The notes under the pieces are model-generated. The model had not been told where the DNA came from. It ran no database searches and was given only the letters and a program-made list of their open reading frames with translations. A program made the position numbers and the translations under genes. Below are positions 9,582-19,131 of a stretch of DNA of 64,000 nt, in pieces. Where the stretch lies: positions 40,613 through 104,612 of the forward strand of contig JBGPCZ010000002.1 of the NCBI GenBank assembly GCA_041482015.1. The letters are read 5' to 3'. Position 1 is the first letter of the stretch. Every line of letters starts with the position of its first letter. The DNA comes from JACQFK01 sp041482015. Its GTDB lineage: Bacteria > Planctomycetota > MHYJ01 > JACPRB01.

Positions 9582-12500
9582 CTACTTCTTGGGCGAAGGA
9601 CGAAGGACGACCGAAGGCGGAACCTTTGTGTCGACCGTCACCTTGTCGAAGACCTGGATCTCGGACAGCATCACGCCCCAGCCCTTACGGGCCGCGCAGG
9701 TCACGCGGACGTAGCGCGCGGAGACGGGCTTCTCAAGGAGGATCCGGTAGGCGTACGCGAGCCGGCCGCCCGCGGGGAGCGACTCGTACTGCAGCGCATC
9801 CTCCAGCTCCCACCCGACCCAGTCCGCGGGAGGATCGAAGACCTGGTTGAACGCGGCCGAGCCCGCCTTGGTGAACGTCTTCCCGTCGGCCGAGGTCTCG
9901 ACCGTGATCGACTCCGGGTAGGTCAGATGAAATCCGCCCTCCTGGCCCGCGTGGACCCGCACGGCGGCGATCGGCTGCGAGGAGCCGAGGTCGATCGTCG
10001 CGACGGGCGAGACGTCTTTCTCGAAGATCACGTTCGTCGGCATCCATTTGACCGAGACGTACTCCTCGGGCGGCGCGATGACGCCGTCGGTGAGGTCGTT
10101 CCCGCCGTCGGGGTTCTTGTCGCTCTGCTTCCCTTCGAGCGTGTAGGTCTTGCCCTTCGCCAGGTTCACCCCCCATGCGTACTTCGCGCGGACCGCCCCC
10201 GCGCCCGGCCCGACATCCTTGCCATCCGAGTAACCCGGCTTCGCCTTGTCGCCCAGGCTCATCTTCACCCACTTCATTGTGGGATCACGAAAGCCGCCCA
10301 CGTGGATCGTGTACTCGTGCTCGGGCGAGCGCACGATCTCCGTGTGGGTCCGCTCGACGTCGCCGTCGGCCCGGTGCTCCACCCAGCCGTAGGTCACCTC
10401 GATGGGCGCGAACGCCGCGTTCTTCGCCTTGTGATGGACCGTCATGAGCGCCGTCTGGATCCCCGGCGCCTGCCACTTCTCGCCGTCGCCCGCGGCCTCG
10501 AACTCGTACCGGAAATAAACCTGCTTCTGGTCGGCGGGCACCTTGTCCACGACCGTGTTCGCGACGAGGTCAAAGGGAAGCGCCCCGTCGGTCTTCTTCC
10601 AGTCCTCCGTGAACGTCTTGCCGTCCCACGAGTGGAGCAGGCTCACCCGCTCGCCCGTCGCCTTGACCGTGACGTTCCCGCCGAAGGAGACGTCGACGAT
10701 CGGCGTGGGGGCCTCGATCTTCCAGGTGACCGACCCGACGCCCTTTCCCGCTGGGCGGAGGGTGGCGACGTTGAAGTAGGGCTTGTCGTTCACCTCGATC
10801 GCTTTCTCCTCGAAGGCCGTCTTCTTGTGGTTCCCGCCGATGAGCGAGGGCTGGAGCTGGATCGTCTCCGCCTGCTTGCCGAGCCGCACCTGCACGCGGT
10901 TCGCACCGCGGGCGAGTTTCGGGAGCGACGGCCGGTTGATCTGGGTGATCGTCTCGATCTCGAGCGCGTCGAGCGTCGGGCCGTCGACCTTCACCCAGTA
11001 CTGCGTCGTCCCCGCCACGTCGGGCTCGCCGTCGACTTTGATCCACGAGATCCCGGCATCGCGCGAGACAAAGAGCGTGAGCCCGCTCCCGCGGGCCGTG
11101 ATCTTCGCGGAGGTGACGACGTTGGCCGCGTCCACCTGGAAAACCCGGGCGCCGCTCTTCACGTCCGGCGCGTACGTCCAGACGCCGGTGGCGCGGACGC
11201 CGCCCGTGTCGGGGTCCTTCCCGCGGAGAGGCCGGTAATAGTGCGGGTCGGGCTTGCCCGCGTCGAGGCCCCTGAAATGGCGCGTGTAGGTCTCGTCGGG
11301 GCGGAGCGTGATCGCGAACGTCCGGCCCCAGCGCGTGGCGAGGTGGTCCTCGAGGACGTCGTTCGGCGCGAGGAACGAGTCCATGCCGTTGGCGAGCGAC
11401 CGGTTGTATTCGACGGGGTGGTCGCTCCCGTTCCGCCAGCCTTGGTGGTCGGTGAGGCCCTTGACGGGGTTCGTCCCGCACTCGGGGGCGGCGTTCTCGA
11501 GGTAGAAGCGGGGGTTCTTCTCGATCTCGCGCGTCCCGGCCACTTCGCCCTTGTCGTTGTAGCAGAACACGCTCATCGAGTTGTCGAACATGTGCCAGGT
11601 CTTCCCGCCGTCCCACGAGCACTCGCAGACCGTGTGGTCGCCGAGCTGGACGTAATGGGCCTTCCAGCCGAGGTTGAGCCAGAAGGAGTTGTCGATGCCC
11701 GAGATGATCCCGCACTGCGTGTAGCCGTAGCTCGTGAAGAGCTGGATCGGGTCGAGGACCTCGTGGCCCTCTTCCGTGGGATAGGCGGTCTGCTTGCGGA
11801 GACGCTGCGACCAGCGCCAGACGTTGATCGCCTTCTCCTGCGGCGTGGGGAACTGCGACGTGACCGAGTGGAGATAGCTTTCGAGATCGGTGAAGTCGGG
11901 CGCGCGGTCGGTGACCAGGGTGACGGCGTAGTCGGTGCCCTGCGCCTGCGAGGGCGGCGGCGGGGGAACCAACTCGGCGGGAGCGGCCATCATGGCGACC
12001 GGGAGCGCGATCGCCGCGACCGCGCCGGCGGCCATGATGGAGAGCTTCACCTTGATCCAGGCGAGCCCCTTGACGACGCCCTTTGCGACGGCGGCCGCGC
12101 CGCAGGCGCCCGCCGTGAGCGACGAAAGCTTGAGGGTCGCGAGCACCGCGGGCGGGGCGGCGGCCTGCGCCTCGCGGGCCATCAGCGCCAGGAGCGCCGC
12201 GCCGGTCACGACCGCGCCGCCGCGCCGCGAGAGCCGCGCCCGCAGGCGGTTGAGGCCTTCCATGGCGCGCCATGCGAGCGTCCCTGGCGGGCAGCCGGCG
12301 GTCCGCGCGGCCTCCTCCTGCGTCCGGCCCTCGAGGTACCGGAGCACGATCGCCTCGCGGAGCATCGCGGGGAGGGACGCCAGGGCCGCGTCGAGCTCCT
12401 CGCGCCAGGGGCTGTCCTCGGGGGTCTGCATGGCGGGGGCCTCCCGTTCGTGGATGGTGCGCCTCCGCCGGGAGCGGAGGAGCTTGAGCGAGGTCCGTCG

Positions 12501-12734
12501 CGCGACCTCGTGGAGCCAGCCGGGGAGCGACCCGCGGACGGCGTCGGGCTGCCGGGCGAGGGCGAGGAAGACCGCCTGCGCGGCGTCCTCCGCGGCGTGG
12601 GCGTCCCGGAGGACGCGCCCGCACGTGCGGAAGACCATCGCCCCGTGGCGGTCCACCAGCTCGTTGAAGGCCTCCCCGGACTTCCGTGCCTGGAAGTCCG
12701 CCAGGAGCGCCGCATCGGTCGCGCTCGGCCTCAT
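9582..12734 (-). CDS. ECF sigma factor fused to transmembrane, transglutaminase-like and discoidin-like domains
   Basis: A single 1050-residue frame. Residues 1-170 are a sigma factor: region 2 (FNELVDRHGAMVFRTCGRVL, EDAAQAVFLALA) and region 4 (LREAIVLRYLEGRTQEEAA and its helix-turn-helix). A hydrophobic stretch at about 229-252 would anchor it in the membrane. Beyond it a transglutaminase-like triad is visible as Cys341 (YTQCG), His367 (GDHTVCE) and Asp384 (WHMFDNS). Beta-rich segments follow, and the last 150 residues look like an F5/8 type C (discoidin) carbohydrate-binding fold (ARYVRV, WGVMLSEIQVF). Planctomycetes are known for ECF factors with membrane-anchored tails; this combination looks like a one-protein envelope sensor and transcription regulator. 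ATG 12734 is preceded 8 nt upstream by TACATT. Confidence 0.88.
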   Translation of the reverse strand: MRPSATDAALLADFQARKSGEAFNELVDRHGAMVFRTCGRVLRDAHAAEDAAQAVFLALARQPDAVRGSLPGWLHEVARRTSLKLLRSRRRRTIHEREAPAMQTPEDSPWREELDAALASLPAMLREAIVLRYLEGRTQEEAARTAGCPPGTLAWRAMEGLNRLRARLSRRGGAVVTGAALLALMAREAQAAAPPAVLATLKLSSLTAGACGAAAVAKGVVKGLAWIKVKLSIMAAGAVAAIALPVAMMAAPAELVPPPPPSQAQGTDYAVTLVTDRAPDFTDLESYLHSVTSQFPTPQEKAINVWRWSQRLRKQTAYPTEEGHEVLDPIQLFTSYGYTQCGIISGIDNSFWLNLGWKAHYVQLGDHTVCECSWDGGKTWHMFDNSMSVFCYNDKGEVAGTREIEKNPRFYLENAAPECGTNPVKGLTDHQGWRNGSDHPVEYNRSLANGMDSFLAPNDVLEDHLATRWGRTFAITLRPDETYTRHFRGLDAGKPDPHYYRPLRGKDPDTGGVRATGVWTYAPDVKSGARVFQVDAANVVTSAKITARGSGLTLFVSRDAGISWIKVDGEPDVAGTTQYWVKVDGPTLDALEIETITQINRPSLPKLARGANRVQVRLGKQAETIQLQPSLIGGNHKKTAFEEKAIEVNDKPYFNVATLRPAGKGVGSVTWKIEAPTPIVDVSFGGNVTVKATGERVSLLHSWDGKTFTEDWKKTDGALPFDLVANTVVDKVPADQKQVYFRYEFEAAGDGEKWQAPGIQTALMTVHHKAKNAAFAPIEVTYGWVEHRADGDVERTHTEIVRSPEHEYTIHVGGFRDPTMKWVKMSLGDKAKPGYSDGKDVGPGAGAVRAKYAWGVNLAKGKTYTLEGKQSDKNPDGGNDLTDGVIAPPEEYVSVKWMPTNVIFEKDVSPVATIDLGSSQPIAAVRVHAGQEGGFHLTYPESITVETSADGKTFTKAGSAAFNQVFDPPADWVGWELEDALQYESLPAGGRLAYAYRILLEKPVSARYVRVTCAARKGWGVMLSEIQVFDKVTVDTKVPPSVVLRPSPKK

Positions 12735-12805
12735 TCTAGAAGAATGTACCCGGCCCCCCCGGTCCCATTGGCAAAATCGCCAACGACGGATCCGGCCGGA
12801 CGTAT

Positions 12806-12835
12806 CATATGTAGAACTAAATCCATACGTAGAAC
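12806..12835 (+). promoter_or_regulatory. direct repeats upstream of iclR-type gene
   Basis: The 12-mer CATAYGTAGAAC occurs twice (12806-12817, 12824-12835), 18 bp apart, just before the GGGAGGAG ribosome-binding site (12839-12846) of the IclR-family gene. The position in a divergent promoter region fits an operator, possibly for autoregulation; the spacing of nearly two helical turns places both copies on the same DNA face. Confidence 0.45.
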
Positions 12836-12852
12836 ATTGGGAGGAGCCCGCC

Positions 12853-13647
12853 GTGGCCGTGCCGCGCCCCGTGGAGGAACCGGTCGATTCCGGGTTTTCC
12901 ACCCCGTCGGTGGACCGGGCGCTCGAGATCCTCGAGCGCCTGGGCGAGTCGCCCGGCGGGCTCACGCTCTCGGAGTTGAGCGCCGCGCTCGGGTTCCCGA
13001 AGAACGCCGTCTTCCGCATCGCCAGCACGCTGCGCGCCCGGGGCTACCTCGCGCGGGACGAGCGGACCCTCCGGTTCATCCTGACCGAGAAGCTGATCCG
13101 GATCAGCCAGCCACGGATCCAGAAGAAGGGCCTGATCGAGCTCTCGATGGACGCCATGCGCGGGCTGCGGGACGCGTGCCGCGAGACCGTCCAGGTCGGC
13201 CGGCGCTTCGGTTCCGAGGGGGTCATCCTCGAGCAGGTGGAGGGCCTTCACCCGCTCCGCATCTCCGTGGACGCCGGTCTCCGCTTTCCGCTCTACAACA
13301 ACGCGCCCGGAAAGCTGCTCCTCGCCTTCATGCCCGCGAAGGAGCGCGCGGAGATGATCCGCGGGCTCCACCTCGCCCGCTGCACCGCCCGGACGATCAC
13401 GGACCGGCGGGCGCTTGCGCGCGAGTGCGACCGAATCCGGGAATCGGGCACCTCGTTCGATTTCGCCGAGGCCGACGAGGGCATCCACTGCGTCGCCGCC
13501 CCCATCTTCGACCCGCACGGCGAGGCGGTCGCCACGATCTGGGTCTCGGCCCCGTCGCGCCGGCTCCCTCGCGCGTCATTTCCCGCGACGGGCCGACAGG
13601 TCCGGCTGGCGGCGGATAAGATCAGTCAGGCGATCCAGAACGCATGA
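12853..13647 (+). CDS. IclR-family transcriptional regulator
   Basis: A 264-residue regulator. The N-terminal winged helix-turn-helix covers about residues 20-70 (SVDRALEILERLGES, then LTLSELSAALGFPKNAVFRI). The C-terminal IclR effector-binding domain follows, with RETVQVGRRFGSEGVIL, PLYNNAPGKLLLAF and the closing AAPIFDPHGEAVATIWVSAP. GTG 12853 is chosen because GGGAGGAG lies 7 nt upstream and the frame before it is antisense to the fusion gene. Its stop overlaps the start of the DUF1549/1553 gene by ATGA, so it most likely controls that operon in response to a small organic ligand. Confidence 0.92.
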   Translation: MAVPRPVEEPVDSGFSTPSVDRALEILERLGESPGGLTLSELSAALGFPKNAVFRIASTLRARGYLARDERTLRFILTEKLIRISQPRIQKKGLIELSMDAMRGLRDACRETVQVGRRFGSEGVILEQVEGLHPLRISVDAGLRFPLYNNAPGKLLLAFMPAKERAEMIRGLHLARCTARTITDRRALARECDRIRESGTSFDFAEADEGIHCVAAPIFDPHGEAVATIWVSAPSRRLPRASFPATGRQVRLAADKISQAIQNA

Positions 13648-16529
13648 AACCGCGGGCCCTGCTCGTCCTGTTCCTCCTCGGAAGCCAGGAGCCGCCGTCG
13701 AAGGTGGACTTCGACCGCGACGTCCGGCCGATCCTCCAGGCCTCCTGCCTGAAGTGCCACGGCGCGGAGGGGAAGCCCAAGGGGCAGTTCCGCCTCGACC
13801 TGAAGGCGCTCGCCTTCAAGGGCGGAGTGACGGGCAAGTCGATCCTCCCCGGGAACTCAAAGGGGAGCCGCCTCTACACGCTCCTCGTCGACCCCGATGA
13901 CGACGCTCGCATGCCCCAGAAGGCCCCGGCGCTGTCGAGAGAGAAGATTGACCTCGTCCGCCGCTGGATCGACGAGGGTGCCGCGTGGCCCGACGACGGC
14001 GCCGCGGCGGCGGCGAAGCACTGGTCGCTCCGGCCGCTCATGAAGCCCGCGGTGCCGAAGGTCGGTCCGTGGGCGCGGACGCCGGTCGACGCCTTCATCC
14101 TTGCCCGGCTCGGGGAGAAGGGGTTCACGCCCGCGCCTCCCGCGGACCCGAGGACGCTCCTTCGCCGGATCACGTACGACCTGGCGGGCCTGCCTCCGAC
14201 CGCGGAGGAGATGGACGCGTTCCTCGCCGACCCCGCGCCCGACGCTTACGAGAAGGCCGTCGACCGCCTGCTCGCCAGCCCGCGATACGGCGAGCGCTGG
14301 GCGCGCCACTGGCTGGACGTCATCCACTACGCCGACACGCACGGGCACGACCAGGACCGGCCGCGCCCGGACGCGTGGCCCTACCGGGACTACGTGATCC
14401 GCTCGTTCAACGACGACACGCCCTACGCGCGGTTCGTCCAGGAGCAGCTCGCGGGCGACGTGCTCTTCCCGGGCGACCCGCGCGGGATCGTCGCCACGGG
14501 CTTAATCGCGGCCGGCCCCTGGGACGAGAGCTCCCAGATGCACATCATGGCCGATACCGTCGACAAGAAGATCGCCCAGAACCTCGACCGGGACGACATG
14601 GTCGCCGTCACGATGTCGACGTTCGTGAGCACGACGGTGCATTGCGCGCGCTGCCACAACCACAAGTTCGATCCCGTGCTGCAGTCGGAGCACTACGCCC
14701 TCCAGGCCTGCTTCGCCGGGGTCGACCGCGCGAACCGGCCCTTTGACGACGACCCCGCGGTCAACCGCCGGCGCCAGGAGCTCCTCCGGAGAAAGACGGA
14801 GCTCGCGGTGCGCAAGAAGTCCCTCATGGACTCGCTCCCCGGGCCGGAGATCCGCGAGGAGGCGATCGCCTGGACCGTGCTCGACCCCGCAACCTACGTC
14901 TCCTCCGCCGGGGCGACGCTGACGAAGCTCGAGGACCACTCGATCCTCTCCTCGGGCGAGCGGCCGGAATCGGACACGTACACGATCACGGCCCGGTGCG
15001 ACCTGGGCGGGGTCACCGCGGTCCGGCTCGAGGTCCTCACCGTCGACGATCTTCCGCGGAAGGGGCCCGGGCGCCAGGACAACGGCAACCTCCACCTGAG
15101 CGAGTTCCGCGTCCTGGTGGACGGGAATCCCGCGAAACTCCAGAACCCCACGGCCGACTTCAACCAGGAGGGCTGGACGATCGCCCACGCGATCGACGGG
15201 AAGATCGAGACCGCGTGGGGCATCTTTCCCGAGATCGGGAAGGCGCACGTCGCGGTCTTCGAGCTGAAGGAGTCCGCAGGCCCGGGCCTGCTCACGTTCA
15301 TCCTCGAGCAGAAGCATGGCCGGCACCACTTGATTGCCCGGCCGCGGCTATCGGTCACCGCGGCTCCCCGCCCCGTGCGCGTCACGACCTTCCCTCCGGC
15401 GATTGCGAAGATCGCGGCAATCCCGTCCGCGCAGCGAAGCGCCGCGGAGAAGAACGAGATCGCGGCCTGGTTCTACGGCCGGCAGATCGAGAAGGAGCTG
15501 GCCGCGCTGCCGGCGCCCCGGATGGTCTACGGCGCGGCGAACGACTTCGCGCCGGTCGCGAAGTTCACGCCCGCGCGCGTGCCCCGCCCGATCTTCCTCT
15601 TGCGCCGGGGCGACGTGACGAAGCCCGCCGATCCGGTCGCCCCCGGGGCGCTCTCGTGCGTGGAGGTTCCGTTCGCCCTCGCCGATGCGGAGGACGAGGG
15701 GGCGCGCCGTGCCGCGCTCGCGAAATGGATCACCGATCCGAAGAACGTCCTCGCGTGGCGGTCGATCGTCAATCGCGTCTGGCACTACCATTTCGGCCGG
15801 GGCCTCGTCGACACGCCCAACGACTTTGGCCGAATGGGCGGGACGCCGACCCACCCGGAGCTCCTGGACTGGCTCGCCTCGTGGTTCCTCGAGAACGGCG
15901 GCTCGCTCAAGAAACTCCACCGGCTCATCCTCACGAGCGCGGTCTACCGCCAATCCTCACGGCACGATCCCCGCTTCGCCAAGGAGGATTCGGGAAACCT
16001 CCTTCTATGGAGGATGAACCGCCTGCGCCTCGACGCGGAACAGGTGCGGGACGGCGTCCTCCAGCTCAGCGGCAAGCTCGACCTCGCGATGGGCGGCCCC
16101 TCGGTCAAGCAGTTCCATTTCGAGGACCCGAACCCCGACCGGACCCCGAAAGTCGACTACGCGAAGTACGACGTGGACCACCCCGACAATTTCCGACGGA
16201 GCATCTACCGGTACCTTTTCCGCACGCTGCCCGATCCCTTCATGGATTCGCTCGACTGCGCGGACGCGTCGCAGCTCACGCCCGTGCGGAACCTGTCCGT
16301 CACGGCGCTCCAGGCGATGGCGATGATGAACGACCGCTTCATCGTGCGGCAGAGCGAGCACCTGGCCGCGCGGGTGGGGGACCGGGTGGAGGAGCTCTAC
16401 CGGCGGGCGCTCCAGCGGGCGCCGACGGCGGAGGAAGCCTCGTCGCTCTCCGCCTACGCGGGAAAGCACGGGATGGCCAACGCGTGTCGGCTCCTTCTCA
16501 ACGGCAACGAGTTCATGTTCCTGGACTGA
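13644..16529 (+). CDS. exported heme protein: cytochrome (PSCyt1)-DUF1549-DUF1553
   Basis: A 961-residue planctomycete-type protein. After a signal peptide comes CLKCHG (residues 35-39), a c-type heme site in the PSCyt1 segment. DUF1549 follows (PVDAFILARL, LLRRITYDLAGLPPT, YGERWARHWLDVIHYAD) with a second CARCHNHKFDP heme-like motif. A beta-rich insert of about 250 residues separates it from DUF1553 (IVNRVWHYHFGRGLVDTPNDFG, HPELLDWLASWF). Catalytic function is unknown; the family is linked to extracellular electron transfer or polymer breakdown. ATG overlaps the IclR stop, and the partner DUF1501 gene follows after 8 bp. Confidence 0.93.
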   Translation: MKPRALLVLFLLGSQEPPSKVDFDRDVRPILQASCLKCHGAEGKPKGQFRLDLKALAFKGGVTGKSILPGNSKGSRLYTLLVDPDDDARMPQKAPALSREKIDLVRRWIDEGAAWPDDGAAAAAKHWSLRPLMKPAVPKVGPWARTPVDAFILARLGEKGFTPAPPADPRTLLRRITYDLAGLPPTAEEMDAFLADPAPDAYEKAVDRLLASPRYGERWARHWLDVIHYADTHGHDQDRPRPDAWPYRDYVIRSFNDDTPYARFVQEQLAGDVLFPGDPRGIVATGLIAAGPWDESSQMHIMADTVDKKIAQNLDRDDMVAVTMSTFVSTTVHCARCHNHKFDPVLQSEHYALQACFAGVDRANRPFDDDPAVNRRRQELLRRKTELAVRKKSLMDSLPGPEIREEAIAWTVLDPATYVSSAGATLTKLEDHSILSSGERPESDTYTITARCDLGGVTAVRLEVLTVDDLPRKGPGRQDNGNLHLSEFRVLVDGNPAKLQNPTADFNQEGWTIAHAIDGKIETAWGIFPEIGKAHVAVFELKESAGPGLLTFILEQKHGRHHLIARPRLSVTAAPRPVRVTTFPPAIAKIAAIPSAQRSAAEKNEIAAWFYGRQIEKELAALPAPRMVYGAANDFAPVAKFTPARVPRPIFLLRRGDVTKPADPVAPGALSCVEVPFALADAEDEGARRAALAKWITDPKNVLAWRSIVNRVWHYHFGRGLVDTPNDFGRMGGTPTHPELLDWLASWFLENGGSLKKLHRLILTSAVYRQSSRHDPRFAKEDSGNLLLWRMNRLRLDAEQVRDGVLQLSGKLDLAMGGPSVKQFHFEDPNPDRTPKVDYAKYDVDHPDNFRRSIYRYLFRTLPDPFMDSLDCADASQLTPVRNLSVTALQAMAMMNDRFIVRQSEHLAARVGDRVEELYRRALQRAPTAEEASSLSAYAGKHGMANACRLLLNGNEFMFLD

Positions 16530-16537
16530 CTTTATTT

Positions 16538-17953
16538 ATGGACCGGCGCGACTTCCTCTTCCGGGCGGCGAACGGCGTGGGTGGCCTGGCGCTCACCCAT
16601 CTCCTGGGGCAGCAGGGGCTGTTCGGGCAGGAGCCGAAGTCGGATCTCAACGGCGGGCTCCATCATCGCGCCAAGGTCAAGCGGGTCGTCCACCTCTTCA
16701 TGAACGGCGGCGCGAGCCCGATGGACACGTTCGACCACAAGCCGGAGCTCGCCAAGCGCCACGGGCAGAAGTTCGACCCGGGCGGCGGCGCGCGAGTCGA
16801 GGCGTCGACCAGCACGCCCGGGACGATCCTGAAGAGCCCTTATGAATGGAACCAGCACGGCCAGTCGGGTCGCTGGGTCTCGAGCGTCTTCCCGCACCTC
16901 GCGGCCCGCGTCGACGACATGGCGTTCATCCTCTCCATGGTCTCGAAGACCAACGTCCACGGGCCCGGGGTCTACATGCAGAACACGGGGTTCGTGCTCC
17001 CCGGGTTTCCCTCGATGGGCGCCTGGGTCTCGTATGGCCTCGGGCGCCTCACCGACGACCTGCCGGCGTACGTCGTCATCCCCGACTCGCGCGGGCTGCC
17101 CTACAATTCAAAGGGAAGCTTCTCTTCGGGCTTCCTTCCCGTGGCCCATCAGGGCACGATCCTGAAGCCGACGTCGCCCGAGCCGATCGCCGACCTCTTC
17201 CCGCCGAAGTCCGCGGCCCACGTGACGAAGGAGAGCGAGGTGGAGGGGCTGGAGCTCCTGGGCCGGATGAACCGCGAGCACCTCGCCTCCCACCCGGGCG
17301 ACTCGCGCCTGGAGGGCCGGCTCGCCTCCTACGAACTCGCGGCGAAGATGCAGCTCTCCGCGCCCGGCGCGCTCGACCTTTCGAAGGAGACCGAGGCGAC
17401 GAGGAAGATGTACGGCCTCGACGAGAAGCCGACGTCGGACTTCGGCACGAGCTGCCTCACGGCCCGGCGGCTCCTCGAGCGCGGCGTGCGCTTCGTCCAG
17501 CTCTGGAGCGGCACGTCGGGGGCGACGGGGAACTGGGACAACCACGCCGACATCTCGAAGGAGCTGACGTTCATCGCGACCTCGGTCGACAAGCCGATCG
17601 CCGCGCTGCTCGGGGACCTGAAAGAGCGCGGCCTCATGGAGGACACGCTCGTCGTCTGGACCACCGAGTTCGGCCGGATGCCCTTCAGCCAGGGGAGCGT
17701 GGGGCGCGACCACAACGGCGGCACGTTCGTCACGTGGCTCGCGGGCGCGGGCGTGAAGCCCGGGATCGCCTACGGCGAGAGCGACGAGTGGGGCTGGAAG
17801 GCGGCGAAGGACCCCGTCTACTGCTACGACCTCCACGCGACGATCCTGCATCTTCTGGGGATCGACCACGAGAAGTTGACGTTCCGGCACAACGGCAGCG
17901 ACCGGCGGCTCACCGACGTGCACGGCCACGTCATCAAGGACCTGCTGGCCTAA
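16538..17953 (+). CDS. DUF1501 family protein with Tat-type signal
   Basis: A 471-residue protein of the alkaline-phosphatase-like DUF1501 family. The N-terminus MDRRDFLFRAANG is a twin-arginine-type signal, implying export of a folded, probably metal-containing protein. Family landmarks are HLFMNGGASPMDTFDHKPEL near the start, the repeated GRMPFSQG and RDHNGGTFVTWLAGAGVK segments, and the end HLLGIDHEKLTFRHNGSDRRLTDVHG. It follows its DUF1549/1553 partner by 8 bp and no obvious Shine-Dalgarno sequence precedes it, so translation is probably coupled. Its stop overlaps the convergent truD stop. The biochemical role is not established. Confidence 0.93.
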   Translation: MDRRDFLFRAANGVGGLALTHLLGQQGLFGQEPKSDLNGGLHHRAKVKRVVHLFMNGGASPMDTFDHKPELAKRHGQKFDPGGGARVEASTSTPGTILKSPYEWNQHGQSGRWVSSVFPHLAARVDDMAFILSMVSKTNVHGPGVYMQNTGFVLPGFPSMGAWVSYGLGRLTDDLPAYVVIPDSRGLPYNSKGSFSSGFLPVAHQGTILKPTSPEPIADLFPPKSAAHVTKESEVEGLELLGRMNREHLASHPGDSRLEGRLASYELAAKMQLSAPGALDLSKETEATRKMYGLDEKPTSDFGTSCLTARRLLERGVRFVQLWSGTSGATGNWDNHADISKELTFIATSVDKPIAALLGDLKERGLMEDTLVVWTTEFGRMPFSQGSVGRDHNGGTFVTWLAGAGVKPGIAYGESDEWGWKAAKDPVYCYDLHATILHLLGIDHEKLTFRHNGSDRRLTDVHGHVIKDLLA

Positions 17954-19119
17954 TCCGATTCCTCGTTTTCCTCCGGCGGCAGCGGTGCGTGGAACAGGCG
18001 CTTGATGAGGATCGTCGCGTAACTTCCCTTCGGGAGTTCAAAGGAGAGCGTCAGCTTCTTCCGGCCCGTGTTGAGCTCGTCGTCGCCCGGCACCGCCCGG
18101 AGTCCCGCCGGCGCGACGATCGCGTCGCGCATCCCCTTCCCGAAAAAAGTGTTCCGCAGCTTCTTCATCCGGAACATGCGGGGCTCGACCTTTTCGTCGG
18201 CGAGGATCCGCGCCATCACGTCCGCGGCGTCGCCCTCGAACTTCTGCGCGGGCGTGACGAGCGGGATTGCGAGTTCCGCCAGCCGGTCGTGCGTCGCGGC
18301 GTCGAGGATCCCGTAGAACGCGTGCCGCCCGGCGGCGTAGTCGACTTCAAAAGAACCGGGGATTTTCCGCAGGAGCTAGCCGAGCGCGCGGTTCCAGAGC
18401 CAGCTCTGGTAGGCGGAAACATAGAGGATCCTCAGGTTCTGGTCGAGAAGCTCGAACGCGAACCCGAACGCGCCCGGGTGGGCCGCGAGGTAGTCGGCCA
18501 CGGTCCGCTCGACGGAGGGAGGGAGCTCCTTCTTCAACCCCGCCCAGTCGCCCCAGCGGTCGCGCACGAGCGACTTCAGGTCGCGGTCCCTCTTCCGGTC
18601 CTCTCCGGACGGCGACGCCAGCGCGAGCCGGAGCGCCTTCTCGTACTCTCCGCGGACGAGCGCGCGGCCGATGAATTCGCCCTCCGTCCCGCGGAGCGAT
18701 CCGAAGCGCTGGTCGTCGAAGTAGTTCGGGAGGCCGAAGCGGCGCACGGGGTCGAGGTCGGGGAGATCGGCGAGGTGGCGAACGACGATCTCGAAGCGGT
18801 TGCCCCTGAAGCTGGCGCGCGTAATCGGGTCGCGCGAGCGGCCGAGGTAGCGCGCGCGGAACGTCGAGCCTTCGAAGTCGCGCCCGGGGCCACCGTGGAT
18901 CGAGATGACCTGGGCGGTCCGCGCGTGCCGGTCCTTCAGGCCGCCGAAGGAGACCTTCGCGCGCGGCACCTTCCAGTTCTTGGCGAGGCTGGCCACCGCC
19001 TCGATCGTCCCGATGTCCCACTTCTCGAGGCGGTAGAGCGAGAAGGGGCCGGTCGTCGAAAGTTCGTACCGGTCGAGTTCCGTGACGACGAAGTCCTCCG
19101 GCCGCTGCTTGATCTTCAC
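17950..19119 (-). pseudogene. truD: tRNA pseudouridine synthase D, interrupted by an in-frame TAG
   Basis: Read as one frame this is 389 codons, close to the usual TruD length. The enzyme converts U13 of certain tRNAs to pseudouridine. The start MKIKQRPEDFVVTE, the catalytic segment GGLKDRHARTAQ (with the conserved Asp), NYFDDQRFGS and YQSWLWNRAL are classical. Directly after NRALG the frame has TAG (18378-18376) and then continues with LLRKIPGSFEVDYAAG to a normal end at 17950, itself TAG. So the C-terminal third is cut off unless the codon is read through or is a sequence error. The remaining codons look well kept, pointing to an error or a very recent mutation. It lies 12 bp after the zincin gene. 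Confidence 0.85.
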
Positions 19120-19131
19120 CGGTGTCAGCGC

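Noticed and set aside
18376..18378. TAG as a sense codon in this organism
   Set aside because: Several neighbouring genes, including the true end of truD (17950-17952) and the zincin (19132), stop normally at TAG.
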